A program made the position numbers and the translations under genes. Below, one piece after another: positions 24,432 to 32,835 of a DNA stretch of 64,000 nt. The notes under the pieces are model-generated. The model was not told where the DNA came from. It searched no databases and worked only from the letters and a program-made list of their open reading frames with translations. Location: NCBI GenBank assembly GCA_902363455.1, contig CABJAC010000001.1, forward strand, positions 1,305,952-1,369,951, given 5' to 3'. Positions within the stretch are counted from its first letter, which is position 1. Each line of letters begins with the position of its first letter. The DNA comes from Caryophanales bacterium (GTDB taxonomy: Bacteria; Bacillota; Bacilli; Exiguobacteriales; Exiguobacteriaceae).

Positions 24432-25199
24432 GTGGAAAAACGGACGATCATCATCTCGGCAGCCGTCGTCTTTTTGATCATGGCGCTTGTCATGGCCGTC
24501 TCGGCATTTGGATTCGGCATCTATTACGGGGATCCGGAATTATTGCGGATTGCGATTTTTGGTGAAATCTTGACCGCCGTCTTTTTAGTCTGGTTCATCC
24601 GTCGTAACAGTTCGTTTGCAGCCGTCGGTTTCTCCCCGTTAAAAATCCGGGGACTCGTCTGGTACATTCCGATTTTGTTGATTGTGCTGTATCAAGTCGT
24701 GCTCGTCGTCAATGCGTTCGTCGCCTCCTATGACGATTTGTCTGCAGCAACGATTCAGCTCGTCGCCATCATCTTCGTAACGACCTTGTTCGTCGGCTTT
24801 AACGAAGAAGTATTATTCCGTGGCATCATCTTACGCCATCTCCATCCGGAGCAACACCCGTACCGGGCGATTGTCATCAGTGCCGCCTTGTTCTCGTCGT
24901 TTCATCTTTTGAATTTGATTGCCTTCATTCCGGTAAGTGCGATGATTTTTCAACTCGGCAATACGTTTTTGTTCGGATTGTTTTTTGCCTTGATTGCATT
25001 GAAGCTCAACAATCTGTGGCCGTTGATCTTCTTCCACGCCTTATGGGATTTTTCAAGTATCGCCGCGGATGTTCTGAATGTGAATCTCGCAATCCCGAAT
25101 CTCGTGACGCAAGTGTTTGTTGCCCTGGCGATTCTGATTCAGCTGTTGCTGCTCAAACGGCATGATCTCAGTCATTTGAAACGACCGCTTGCGACATAA
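24432..25199 (+). CDS. CPBP-family intramembrane metalloprotease
   Basis: A 255-residue, about seven-TM protein of the CPBP/Abi (CAAX protease and bacteriocin-processing) family. The three conserved motifs are present: EEVLFRG (about 127-133) with the Glu-Glu metal ligands, FSSFHLLN with the His, and HALWDF. Members act in the membrane in bacteriocin immunity or protein processing; the substrate here is unknown. The start is GTG with AAGGAGGAG about 6 bases upstream. It is divergent from the PadR operon and may share its control. A terminator follows. Confidence 0.88.
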   Translation: MEKRTIIISAAVVFLIMALVMAVSAFGFGIYYGDPELLRIAIFGEILTAVFLVWFIRRNSSFAAVGFSPLKIRGLVWYIPILLIVLYQVVLVVNAFVASYDDLSAATIQLVAIIFVTTLFVGFNEEVLFRGIILRHLHPEQHPYRAIVISAALFSSFHLLNLIAFIPVSAMIFQLGNTFLFGLFFALIALKLNNLWPLIFFHALWDFSSIAADVLNVNLAIPNLVTQVFVALAILIQLLLLKRHDLSHLKRPLAT

Positions 25200-25218
25200 G
25201 AAACAGAGCACGCCTTTA

Positions 25219-25251
25219 GAAAGCAACCGATTTTGGTTGCTTCATTTTTTT
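25219..25251 (+). terminator. Terminator after the CPBP gene
   Basis: AAGCAACC (25221-25228) pairs with GGTTGCTT (25235-25242), followed by CATTTTTTT. Confidence 0.8.
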
Positions 25252-25259
25252 GGAAAAAA

Positions 25260-25289
25260 GACTGTACAGTCAGAATTGATATGTAATAT
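25260..25289 (+). promoter_or_regulatory. Palindromic operator and promoter of the GntR gene
   Basis: GACTGTACAGTC (25260-25271) is a perfect palindrome. A -10-like TAATAT lies at 25284-25289, which puts the transcription start within a few bases of the ATG at 25299. The palindrome would cover the -35 position. Confidence 0.5.
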
Positions 25290-25298
25290 ATTAGTTGT

Positions 25299-25970
25299 AT
25301 GAAAAATCAATCGATTCCACGACTCTCGTTAAGTGAAGAAGTATACCAACGACTGCAACAGCAAATCATCACCTTAACACTCGCACCGGGGCAAAAGCTG
25401 AACGATCAGGAGCTGGCCGAAGCATTCGGTGTCAGCCGGACACCGGTCCGCGAAGCGTTAAAGAAATTAGAAGAGGAGGGACTCGTCGTCGTGAAACGCG
25501 GGTCACGGACAAACGTCACCCGGTTGGACGCAACGCAAGCCCGGCAGACGTTTCCGATCGTCGCGACATTGCATGCATTAGCGGCACGTCTCGCATTGCC
25601 GTTGCTCAAAGCAGCAGATATCGAACAGTTAAGAGACATCCATCAGGCGTTTCAGGAAGCGATCATGCAAGACGATGCCGAAGCCGCACTGCGGCTGGAC
25701 GATGCTTTTCATGGGCTGTTTCTGACGCGGAGTCAAAACGGTCAACTGGTTGAGACGTTGAACCGGCTGACACCACTGATCCGCCGGTTGGAGTATGCCC
25801 AGTTTCGTCGGCACGGGCACGACTCGATGGCCGATCACGAGGCGATTCTGGCGGCTTGCGAGAAGCGGGACGCGGAAGCACTCGTCCGGACGACGGAACA
25901 AAATTGGAACGGTCTCGGACGACATCTGGTCGCGGCCTTAGAGGAGGAGACGTCATGCGACCGATCGTGA
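25299..25970 (+). CDS. GntR-family regulator (FadR/FCD type)
   Basis: A 223-residue regulator. The N-terminal winged helix has the GntR signature LNDQELAEAFGVSRTPVREA followed by LKKLEEEGLVVVKRGSRTNV. The C-terminal all-helical FCD domain shows the ligand/metal-type residues in LDDAFHGLFL and MADHEAILAACEKRD. The ligand is unknown. No ribosome binding site precedes the ATG and the -10 element lies only 10-15 bases upstream, so the message may be leaderless. Its 3' end overlaps the start of the exporter gene at 25955, which it presumably controls. Confidence 0.85.
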   Translation: MKNQSIPRLSLSEEVYQRLQQQIITLTLAPGQKLNDQELAEAFGVSRTPVREALKKLEEEGLVVVKRGSRTNVTRLDATQARQTFPIVATLHALAARLALPLLKAADIEQLRDIHQAFQEAIMQDDAEAALRLDDAFHGLFLTRSQNGQLVETLNRLTPLIRRLEYAQFRRHGHDSMADHEAILAACEKRDAEALVRTTEQNWNGLGRHLVAALEEETSCDRS

Positions 25971-26872
25971 TTGGCATCCTGTCAGCCCTGTTTTTCGCTG
26001 TCACCTTCATCTTGAATCAATCGATGCAAGGGAGCGGGGGGCACTGGATTTACAGTGCCGCCTTACGGTTTTACTTGATGGTGCCATTATTATTTGTAAT
26101 TGTCGGCTACCGGCGCCGCCTTGGTCGTGTCTGGTCGGCGCTCCGGGCAGCACCCCGGTTTTGGCTGACGTACGGCACGATCGGCTTTGGCATTTTTTAC
26201 AGCGGGATTTGTCTCGCGGCGGACTACGCACCGGGCTGGTTGATTGCTGGCACCTGGCAAGTGACGATTCTGGCCGGACCGTTGCTTGCGCCACTGTTCA
26301 AGCAGACGATTCCCTGGGCGTCGCTCCGTTATTCGCTGTTGATCGTTGCCGGTGTCCTGCTGATGCAACTGTCGGTGGCGGGTGAGGTGTCGGTGACGAC
26401 TCTGGTTCTTGGGATCGTGCCGGTGATTCTGGCTGCGGTTGCCTATCCGCTCGGCAACCGGAAGATGATGGAACGGTACAGCGATGAACTTGGTGTATTT
26501 GACCGGATTCTCGGGATGACACTTGCCAGTCTGCCGTTCTGGTTGGTCCTGTCGGGTTTGGCTTACCTGCAGGTGGGTCTACCATCGGCGTCACAAGTCG
26601 GACAGTCGGGACTGGTCGCGCTGTTTTCCGGTGTGATTGCGACATCGCTGTTTTTTTATGCGACGACACTTGTCCGGACCGAACCGATCCGGTTGGCGGC
26701 AGTCGAAGCGACGCAGTCGTTTGAGATCTTGTTTACGGTCCTCGGTGAGATGGTCTTTTTACATGCCGTCTTTCCGACCGGTTTGGCATTATTCGGAATG
26801 CTCCTCGTCATGCTCGGGATGACCATCCATAGTCTGAAGCAGGCAGAGCAAAAGCCAGTTCCAGAACATTAA
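25955..26872 (+). CDS. EmrE-type/DMT-superfamily multidrug exporter
   Basis: A 305-residue membrane protein with ten hydrophobic segments in two repeats, matching the 'multidrug resistance efflux transporter' branch (PF13536, EmrE) of the drug/metabolite transporter superfamily. Landmarks are VTFILNQSMQGSGGHWIYSA near the N-terminus and ATTLVRTEPIRLAAVEATQS in the second repeat. The ATG at 25955 has GAGGAGGAG upstream and lies 16 bases inside the GntR gene, so the pair is translationally coupled. The longer frame from 25856 runs through GntR sequence and is rejected. Confidence 0.8.
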   Translation: MRPIVIGILSALFFAVTFILNQSMQGSGGHWIYSAALRFYLMVPLLFVIVGYRRRLGRVWSALRAAPRFWLTYGTIGFGIFYSGICLAADYAPGWLIAGTWQVTILAGPLLAPLFKQTIPWASLRYSLLIVAGVLLMQLSVAGEVSVTTLVLGIVPVILAAVAYPLGNRKMMERYSDELGVFDRILGMTLASLPFWLVLSGLAYLQVGLPSASQVGQSGLVALFSGVIATSLFFYATTLVRTEPIRLAAVEATQSFEILFTVLGEMVFLHAVFPTGLALFGMLLVMLGMTIHSLKQAEQKPVPEH

Positions 26873-26926
26873 TTATTTCAATTACCATATTAACTTAAAA
26901 TTTTTATCAAAGAGAGAAGGCACAGT

Positions 26927-27637
26927 ATGGTCTTAACCGGAACACTCGTCAATACAGGATTAATCATTGTCGGAACATTACTTGGCTTGTTGTTCCATAA
27001 AATTCCCGAACGGATGAAAGAAACCGTTGTCCAAGCGATTGGTCTCGCCGTCGTCGTGTTGGGTGTCCAGATGGGGCTGAAAAGCGAAAACTTTTTAATC
27101 GTCATCGGCAGTCTCGTCTTAGGCGGAGCAATCGGCGAATGGTTACGGATTGACGAAAAACTCAACCGTGTCGGTGAATGGCTTGAACTCAAAATCGGAC
27201 GGGGGCGACCGTCGAACATCGCCGAAGGATTCGTCACGGCGACACTGATCTTCGTCATCGGGGCGATGGGCGTGCTCGGAGCATTGGATGGCGGATTACG
27301 CCAAGATCACGACGTCCTCTATACTAAAGGTCTGATTGACGGCTTCACGGCACTGGTTCTCAGTTCGACGCTCGGGATCGGCGTCATATTCTCCGCTATT
27401 CCGGTTCTTGTGTATCAAGGAGCGATTGCCCTCGGCGCCGTCGCCATCACCCAATTCGTTCCGGATGCCATCCTGCAACAGTTTATCGTCGAGATGACAG
27501 CGACCGGTGGGGTGATGATTTTAGCAATCGGCTTAAATCTCGCCGGCATCACGAAAATCCGGGTCGCAAATCTCCTGCCTGGTATCGTGATGGTCGCTTT
27601 GATCGTGACGGGCTTGGAATGGTTTGGTTTGAACTAA
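26927..27637 (+). CDS. DUF554 membrane protein
   Basis: A 236-residue protein with about seven hydrophobic segments and the DUF554 (YdfK/YqgA) hallmarks: GTLVNTGLIIVGTLLGLL at the N-terminus, AIGLAVVVLGVQMGLKSENF, the internal EGFVTATLIFVIGAMGVLGA and the LYTKGLIDGFTALVLSSTLG block. The family is conserved in Firmicutes and may be a small-molecule or metal channel/transporter; function unproven. AGAAGG lies before the ATG. A shared terminator separates it from the convergent NUDIX gene. Confidence 0.88.
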   Translation: MVLTGTLVNTGLIIVGTLLGLLFHKIPERMKETVVQAIGLAVVVLGVQMGLKSENFLIVIGSLVLGGAIGEWLRIDEKLNRVGEWLELKIGRGRPSNIAEGFVTATLIFVIGAMGVLGALDGGLRQDHDVLYTKGLIDGFTALVLSSTLGIGVIFSAIPVLVYQGAIALGAVAITQFVPDAILQQFIVEMTATGGVMILAIGLNLAGITKIRVANLLPGIVMVALIVTGLEWFGLN

Positions 27638-27698
27638 AAAAAGGCGTCCAATTGCTTTGTTGACAGGTGTTGTCAGTAAACAATTGGACGTCTTTTTT
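27636..27698. terminator. Bidirectional terminator
   Basis: GGCGTCCAATTG (27643-27654) pairs with CAATTGGACGTC (27681-27692), with an inner GTTGACA/TGTCAG stem and T/A runs on both sides. Confidence 0.85.
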
Positions 27699-28182
27699 AA
27701 TTGATAACATGTTCGAGCGGCGAAATCTGATGATCCAGCAGCTGATGACCGGCGTAATCAAACGTATGCAACATCGGTGACGGTTCTGTCAAAACGTACG
27801 GTAAATAGGCTTTGAGATTGCTGATGATACCGGTATTTTCCGAATCAAGAATCCAATCGAGCTGTTTCCAATCAAGAATTCCTTCACGGGTCGAAAGCGG
27901 CGTTGTGAGCATCTGTTCATCCGGCATGTCGGCGAGGAACAGGTAGATCCCGACCGTCTCATCCGCCTGTAAGAGGATCGTTCCGGCGAACCGGACATCA
28001 GTCAATCGGATACCGGTTTCTTCACGTGTTTCCCGGATGACCGACTCCATCGGCGATTCACCAGACTCGATTTTTCCGCCGACCCCGTTCCACATGCCCA
28101 TCGCCGGTTGTTTTTGACGATTCAGCAACAAGACGTGATTAGCCTTGCGAATCAAACAAAGCGTATACCGGTACAAGGTCAT
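27697..28182 (-). CDS. NUDIX hydrolase (MutT/YtkD-like)
   Basis: About 161 residues with a complete Nudix box, GGKIESGESPMESVIRETRE followed by ETGI, which binds Mg2+ and cleaves nucleoside diphosphate-X compounds. The N-terminus (YRYTLCLIRKANHVLLLNRQ) and the MGMWNGVGGK lead resemble 8-oxo-dGTP diphosphatases. Two starts compete: ATG 28182, only two bases after AAGGAG, and TTG 28176 with an ideal 8-base spacing. The longer frame from 28263 runs through the upstream gene. It lies 8 bases after the arylamine acetyltransferase stop, so the two form an operon. Confidence 0.85.
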   Translation of the reverse strand: MTLYRYTLCLIRKANHVLLLNRQKQPAMGMWNGVGGKIESGESPMESVIRETREETGIRLTDVRFAGTILLQADETVGIYLFLADMPDEQMLTTPLSTREGILDWKQLDWILDSENTGIISNLKAYLPYVLTEPSPMLHTFDYAGHQLLDHQISPLEHVIN

Positions 28183-28189
28183 CACTCCT

Positions 28190-28951
28190 TCAAAAAAAAT
28201 CGTGTTTCCAGGCATCGTACTGGTCGTCCGAGGCGACCGGTTGAATTGTTTTCTTTCCGTCAATCCAGATCGTCAATGCTTGTCGCGTCAGGATACGGTG
28301 ACCGGAGGGTGTCCGGATCGCGAGCAGACTGCGTTTGTTGAACGGGGACGCCGGATGGTCTTGAATGACTTGTTCAATAGACGACAGTTGTTCCGGCAAC
28401 ATCGTCTGTTGCGTGTAGAAGTGGTAGCCGATGACAAACTCGTCGTCCTGACCGGTCCGCAACATCTCGAGTTGGTAGCCGGCACCATTCGGCGCAATCC
28501 GGAAGCTGCCGCTTGGTGAGGTGACCGTTTCGCCGGTCAACGGAATCGGACGTAATGCGAGATTAACGCCAAAGCCGGTGTCGACAACGTACGTGTCCCC
28601 TTGATGTCGGAGCAGGACAGCGACGTGTGTCGGACCGGTTGCAGACCAGCTGTCATTTTCCTGATCGAAGACGGTCGCTTTGACGAGCGCGACATCAAAT
28701 CCTTTGATCCGCAAGATTTCATAAAGCAAATGATTTAAATCGTAACAGACGCCTCCAGTCCGATCCGTCACGAATGTCTGCACGAGACGATCCGGATTAA
28801 ACGGAGCAGTTCGTTTCGTCAACACCGCTTGGTTATCAAACGGAAGATGATAAGCAAATGCTTCAAGTAACGCGGGTAAATCGTCAAACGAGATGATATG
28901 TCCGAGCGGATACTTGATCCGGACGGCAATCTCTTTTATGAGTGATGACAA
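28190..28951 (-). CDS. Arylamine N-acetyltransferase
   Basis: A 253-residue NAT-family enzyme transferring acetyl from acetyl-CoA to arylamines or hydrazines. The catalytic triad is intact: Cys69 in RTGGVCYDLN, His109 in PTHVAVLL and Asp124 in VVDTGFG. Family length is about 250-280, so it is complete. The start is TTG with AAAGGAGG 8 bases upstream. Upstream lies the divergent iron-uptake operon; downstream the NUDIX gene follows after 8 bases. Confidence 0.93.
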   Translation of the reverse strand: MSSLIKEIAVRIKYPLGHIISFDDLPALLEAFAYHLPFDNQAVLTKRTAPFNPDRLVQTFVTDRTGGVCYDLNHLLYEILRIKGFDVALVKATVFDQENDSWSATGPTHVAVLLRHQGDTYVVDTGFGVNLALRPIPLTGETVTSPSGSFRIAPNGAGYQLEMLRTGQDDEFVIGYHFYTQQTMLPEQLSSIEQVIQDHPASPFNKRSLLAIRTPSGHRILTRQALTIWIDGKKTIQPVASDDQYDAWKHDFF

Positions 28952-29083
28952 CGGAAATTCCTCCTTTGTTTCGTCTTTTCATTATCGCACAATCCGTCCA
29001 AAAAATGACATATGTTATCCGGAAATAAGATTTGGTCTTTTGTTTCGAATAAATCTTTGTTATGCTGAAACAGGATTAATTAA

Positions 29084-29098
29084 GAATGATTCTCATTC
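29084..29098 (+). promoter_or_regulatory. Fur box upstream of the iron-uptake operon
   Basis: GAATGATTCTCATTC is a palindrome (GAATGA-TTC-TCATTC) that matches the Fur operator pattern. It lies 24 bases before the binding-protein start, and -10-like TATGCT at 29061-29066 precedes it. Confidence 0.8.
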
Positions 29099-29121
29099 CG
29101 AACTCAAAGGGAGGCATTACC

Positions 29122-30048
29122 ATGTCACGTACACGCACATCATGGGCATTAGCCGTCTTGATGATCAGTTGTCTGATGCTTGCGGCATGCGCCGGACAAG
29201 CAAAAGAAGAGACGAAACAGACGCATAAAGTCACGCACGAAGCGGGAACAACAAACGTTCCGAACAATCCGAAACGCGTCGTCGCCCTGGAATTCTCATT
29301 CGTCGACGCGCTTGACGAACTGGGGATCGAACCGGTCGGGATCGCCCAAGAAAACAAAGACGATGTGTCGGGTCTGCTCGGCAAGAAGATTTCCTTTACG
29401 GAAGTCGGAACACGCCAGCAACCGAATCTCGAAGTCATCAGTTCTCTGAAACCGGACTTGATCATCGGTGACTTCAACCGGCATAAAGGAATCTACAAAC
29501 AGTTGCAACAAATCGCACCGACGATCATTTTAAAGAGCCGGAACGCGACCTATCAGGAAAACATCGCGTCGTTCAAGAGCATCGCGGAAGCGGTCGGTCA
29601 GACGGACAAGATGGATCAACGTCTCGAGTTACACGAGGAGCGTCTCGCAGCAGCCAAACAAAAAGTCGATCCGAACGATCAACGCCAGATCATGGTCGGT
29701 GTCTTCCGGTCGGATTCATTGACGGCACACGGCGAAACATCGTTTGACGGCGAATTGCTCGAAAAAATGGGGATTGATAATGCCATCACGAAAACAGCGG
29801 AACCAACCGTGACGATCACACTGGAACAGATCGTCAAATGGGATCCGGATGTCATCTTCATGGCAGAAGCCGATCCGAAGTTGCTCGATGAGTGGAAAAA
29901 GAATCCGCTGTGGAATCAAATCACAGCCGTCAAAACAGGGGAAGTCTACGAAGTCAATCGTGACTTATGGACCCGTTACCGTGGACTCGACGCTGCGGAA
30001 CAAATTGTCGATGAAGCGATTCAACTGCTTAATCAAAAAAACAAGTAA
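29122..30048 (+). CDS. Ferric-siderophore/citrate ABC binding lipoprotein
   Basis: A 308-residue lipoprotein. The signal ends in a lipobox (MLAACAGQ), so it is tethered outside the membrane. The mature part is a FecB/FhuD-like binding protein: VPNNPKRVVALEFSFVDALD, ELGIEPVGIA, LEVISSLKPDLIIGDFNRH, and the C-terminal EVYEVNRDLWTRYRGLDAAE. It resembles B. subtilis YfmC for ferric citrate/hydroxamates. The ATG at 29122 has AAAGGGAGG upstream. A Fur box precedes it and two permease genes follow. A GCAA-loop hairpin (30058-30083) after its stop may reduce read-through, giving more binding protein than permease. Confidence 0.92.
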   Translation: MSRTRTSWALAVLMISCLMLAACAGQAKEETKQTHKVTHEAGTTNVPNNPKRVVALEFSFVDALDELGIEPVGIAQENKDDVSGLLGKKISFTEVGTRQQPNLEVISSLKPDLIIGDFNRHKGIYKQLQQIAPTIILKSRNATYQENIASFKSIAEAVGQTDKMDQRLELHEERLAAAKQKVDPNDQRQIMVGVFRSDSLTAHGETSFDGELLEKMGIDNAITKTAEPTVTITLEQIVKWDPDVIFMAEADPKLLDEWKKNPLWNQITAVKTGEVYEVNRDLWTRYRGLDAAEQIVDEAIQLLNQKNK

Positions 30049-30057
30049 ACGACAGCC

Positions 30058-30083
30058 AAAGCCAGAGCAATCTGGCTTTTGTT
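30058..30083 (+). terminator. Partial terminator/attenuator inside the iron operon
   Basis: AAAGCCAGA-GCAA-TCTGGCTTT (30058-30079) is a perfect 9-bp stem with a GNRA loop followed by TGTTG, a weak T-tract, lying 9-10 bases past the binding-protein stop and just before the permease ribosome binding site. Confidence 0.6.
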
Positions 30084-30103
30084 GATGAAAGGAGGATCAG
30101 TGG

Positions 30104-31096
30104 ATGATCCGACACACACGATTGATCCGCTTGCTCGTCGTACTCCTTGTCCTGATCGGACTCGGATCCTACCTCAGTCTGTTTTTCGGCGTCACGACGA
30201 TTCAACCGCTCGAAGCAGTTCGGGAATGGTCATCCGGCAATTTGTCGAAAGAAACATTGGTCTTGACGACACTCCGCTTGCCCCGGTTGTTACTCGGTTT
30301 ATTACTTGGGGCAAACTTAGCCGTCGCCGGTGCCTTGATGCAGGCGGTCACACGTAATCCGCTGGCTTCACCGCAAGTGTTCGGCGTCAATGCCGGGGCG
30401 TCGCTGTTCGTCGTCCTCGCTTTGTTGCTGTTCCCGGCACTCGGGACAGCGAATCTGGTCTATTTCGCCTTTTTCGGTGCAATGATTGGCGGATTACTCG
30501 TCTTTTCGTTCGCCTCTGTCCGCGGCATGACGAGTCTGAAACTGGCACTTGTCGGGATGGCGATCCACTTGTTGCTGACGTCCTTGACGAAAGGGCTGAT
30601 TTTGTTTAACGACCGGATCACTAATGTCCTGTACTGGTTATCCGGTTCAATCAGTGACAGTGGATGGATCGAAGTCCGGTTGATTTTACCCTGGTCGATC
30701 ATCGGCTTGATCTTAGCCTTCAGCTTGGCCAAGTCGCTGGCGATCTTCCAACTCGGTCAAGATGTAGCCGTCGGACTGGGGCAGAACATCACCCGGATCC
30801 GGATGTTGGCAGCCGTCGCTGTTGTCTTGCTGGCCGGGGTAACGGTCGCGGTCGCCGGAGCAATCGGCTTCATCGGTCTGATGGTCCCGCATATCGTCCG
30901 GCGGTTGGTCGGTGAGGATTACCGTTATGTCTTACCGATTTCGGCATTGTGCGGCGGTCTGTTGCTGACATACGCTGATGTCCTCGCCCGGTTCATCGCC
31001 TATCCGTATGAATCACCGGTCGGGATCGTGACCGCATTACTCGGAGCGCCGTTCTTTTTGTATCTAGCGAAACGGCAGACAAGGGGGATTGCCTAA
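30104..31096 (+). CDS. Iron-siderophore ABC permease (FecCD family), first subunit
   Basis: A 330-residue FecCD/BtuC-type permease with about nine to ten TM helices, one half of the membrane channel. Family markers are TLRLPRLLLGLLLGANLAVA, GALMQAVTRNPLASPQVFGV, LGQNITRIRM and the coupling region AGAIGFIGLMVPHIVRRLVG that contacts the ATPase. GGAGG lies 8 bases before the ATG. The second permease starts directly after its stop (TAAATG). It resembles YfmD/FecC. Confidence 0.92.
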   Translation: MIRHTRLIRLLVVLLVLIGLGSYLSLFFGVTTIQPLEAVREWSSGNLSKETLVLTTLRLPRLLLGLLLGANLAVAGALMQAVTRNPLASPQVFGVNAGASLFVVLALLLFPALGTANLVYFAFFGAMIGGLLVFSFASVRGMTSLKLALVGMAIHLLLTSLTKGLILFNDRITNVLYWLSGSISDSGWIEVRLILPWSIIGLILAFSLAKSLAIFQLGQDVAVGLGQNITRIRMLAAVAVVLLAGVTVAVAGAIGFIGLMVPHIVRRLVGEDYRYVLPISALCGGLLLTYADVLARFIAYPYESPVGIVTALLGAPFFLYLAKRQTRGIA

Positions 31097-32080
31097 ATGA
31101 ATAGACTCCGTCAAAAACCATGGCTCGGTCTAGTCCTCATGTCACTCTTTGTCACCGTACTCAGTTTCCTGTTGCTCGGTATCGGTTCCGTGTTTCTGAA
31201 GCCGGGTGAAATCGTCGCGGCTCTTCAAGGAGACGGCGCCGGTTCCTTCATCGTCTGGAACTACCGGTTGCCGCGGACGCTCCTCGCGTTACTCGCCGGC
31301 GGATGTTTTGCCTTGTCCGGTGTCTTGTTACAGGCGATTATCCGCAATCCGCTCGTCTCGCCCGATGTCATCGGGGTGACGAATGGGGCCGCGTTGTTCG
31401 CCGTCTTGACGATTGCCTTGATCCCTGATGGTCCGCCTGTCTTGACGCCACTTGCCGCCTTAACAGGAGCAACGCTTGTAATGGTCGCGTTGATGCTGCT
31501 GGCGGATCACGGGAAACTGCAAAACAGTTCCTTTGCCTTGCTCGGCATCGCCGTCAGTGCGATCTGTGCATCGGGAACGGAATATCTGTTGATCAAGTTT
31601 CCGCTCCAGACCAATGATTCGCTCGTCTGGCTTGCCGGCAGCTTGTTCGGCAAAGGTTGGACGGAAGTGTACGTCCTGGCACCAGTCTTCCTGATGCTTG
31701 GACTCGTCATCTGGTCCGGTCACCGGCAACTCGACATCTTATCGCTCAGTGAAGACGCAGCGATTGGTCTCGGATTACGAATGAAGGGAACACGATATGT
31801 GTTCCTCGCCCTTGCCGTCGCTTTAGCGGGTGTCGCGGTCGCGATGGTCGGGTCGATTGGCTTTCTTGGTCTTGTCGCCCCGCATATGGCACGACGCTTG
31901 ATCGGACACCGGCATCATCTGTTGATTCCGATGGCTGTCCTCGTTGGGGGTGGACTGCTTGTCGTCGCGGATGCGCTCGGACGCGGCATCCATCCGCCGC
32001 TTGAGATTCCGGCCGGATTAATCACGGCAATCATTGGTGTGCCGTACTTCTTGTATCTGTTGCGGAAAGAGCGGGCGTGA
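31097..32080 (+). CDS. Iron-siderophore ABC permease (FecCD family), second subunit
   Basis: A 327-residue partner of the previous gene, with the same FecCD signatures: NYRLPRTLLALLAGGCFALS, GVLLQAIIRNPLVSPDVIGV and the coupling segment VGSIGFLGLVAPHMARRLIG. Together they form the heterodimeric channel. The start abuts the upstream stop, with AAGGGGG as ribosome binding site. A strong terminator follows and no ATPase gene is present on either strand nearby, so the system must use an ATPase encoded elsewhere (a FhuC/YusV-like role). Confidence 0.92.
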   Translation: MNRLRQKPWLGLVLMSLFVTVLSFLLLGIGSVFLKPGEIVAALQGDGAGSFIVWNYRLPRTLLALLAGGCFALSGVLLQAIIRNPLVSPDVIGVTNGAALFAVLTIALIPDGPPVLTPLAALTGATLVMVALMLLADHGKLQNSSFALLGIAVSAICASGTEYLLIKFPLQTNDSLVWLAGSLFGKGWTEVYVLAPVFLMLGLVIWSGHRQLDILSLSEDAAIGLGLRMKGTRYVFLALAVALAGVAVAMVGSIGFLGLVAPHMARRLIGHRHHLLIPMAVLVGGGLLVVADALGRGIHPPLEIPAGLITAIIGVPYFLYLLRKERA

Positions 32081-32152
32081 ACTCGATTAGATGTCTGAAT
32101 ATTTATTAGAAAATGATGTATACGATTCAATTGATTTATTCATAAAAGATAC

Positions 32153-32197
32153 AAGCCGGCTTCTTTCTCTATATGGAAAAAGAAGCCGGCTTTGTTT
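32153..32197 (+). terminator. Terminator of the iron-uptake operon
   Basis: AAGCCGGCTTCTTT (32153-32166) pairs with AAAGAAGCCGGCTT (32179-32192), followed by TGTTTGAT. The rest of the 311-base gap (to 32391) is AT-rich and shows no convincing gene. Confidence 0.85.
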
Positions 32198-32391
32198 GAT
32201 TTTGACGTCGAAGATATCTGTTTTTCTATAACATAAAGGCATATTTAAAATAGCGGGCTATCGAGAGGAAAACTTTGTAATGAAAAAAATCAAACAACGT
32301 TTTAGGAGGATAAGGATATTTTCAGTCCACGTTATAGTGAAGAGAATATTGCATCTTGCTTGGGGGCAGCCGTTCTTGATGGAAAAACTGC

Positions 32392-32835
32392 TTACTTACA
32401 GAGGAGATTTAACTCTTGATCTTCTATGGATTGGACTAACGTCTGAATGACAGTGTTCGTAAAGGACATCTCTTTCTCAAAATATGCATGAGACCGTATT
32501 TCATGCGAAATAGTGAGCGTTGTACTTGCTTCATCTGTTGGTGTGAGTGCGATGACCACTCTTTTTCCATTGGATGACAAGGCTAAAATCTTACGATGAG
32601 CATCAATTTTTGTATAGAAATAACGTAACTCAAGGTTTTTCTCGGGTTCAACGGATGAAATGATGACTCTCAGCGGACCATGGTTCTGAAAAACATGCTC
32701 GAGTACGGTAATCGAGCATGGCGAAGAAGGACAATGAAACGTGTTGGAGGGGGATAAGGTGTAGAAGCGTTGCCAGACCGTGTCAAGTGACAGACGAACC
32801 TCTTGCGTAACAGATACAATTTTTTCTAGATGCAT
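32392..32835 (-). CDS. SRPBCC-like ligand-binding fold protein
   Basis: A 147-residue protein that begins like a START/SRPBCC domain (EKIVSVTQEVRLSLDTVWQR), has several beta strands in the middle (LRVIISSVEPEKNLELRYFY, VVIALTPTDEASTTLTISHE) and a long C-terminal helix, as the helix-grip fold requires. Ligand unknown; the family includes polyketide cyclase-like and AHSA1-like proteins. The second ATG (32835) has AGGAGG at 8 bases and is preferred over the GTG at 32844. The gene is AT-richer than its neighbours. Confidence 0.5.
   Translation of the reverse strand: MHLEKIVSVTQEVRLSLDTVWQRFYTLSPSNTFHCPSSPCSITVLEHVFQNHGPLRVIISSVEPEKNLELRYFYTKIDAHRKILALSSNGKRVVIALTPTDEASTTLTISHEIRSHAYFEKEMSFTNTVIQTLVQSIEDQELNLLCK

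Noticed and set aside
25856..25954. Longer N-terminus for the EmrE-type exporter
   Set aside because: The extension is the GntR gene read in another frame; the ATG at 25955 has a strong ribosome binding site.
32318..32419. 33-codon frame with a perfect AGGAGG but ATT at the start position
   Set aside because: ATT starts are very rare, the frame overlaps the SRPBCC gene on the other strand, and no family is recognisable.
32280..32450. 56-codon frame starting MKKIKQRFRR on the plus strand
   Set aside because: Weak ribosome binding site and overlap with the better-supported minus-strand gene.
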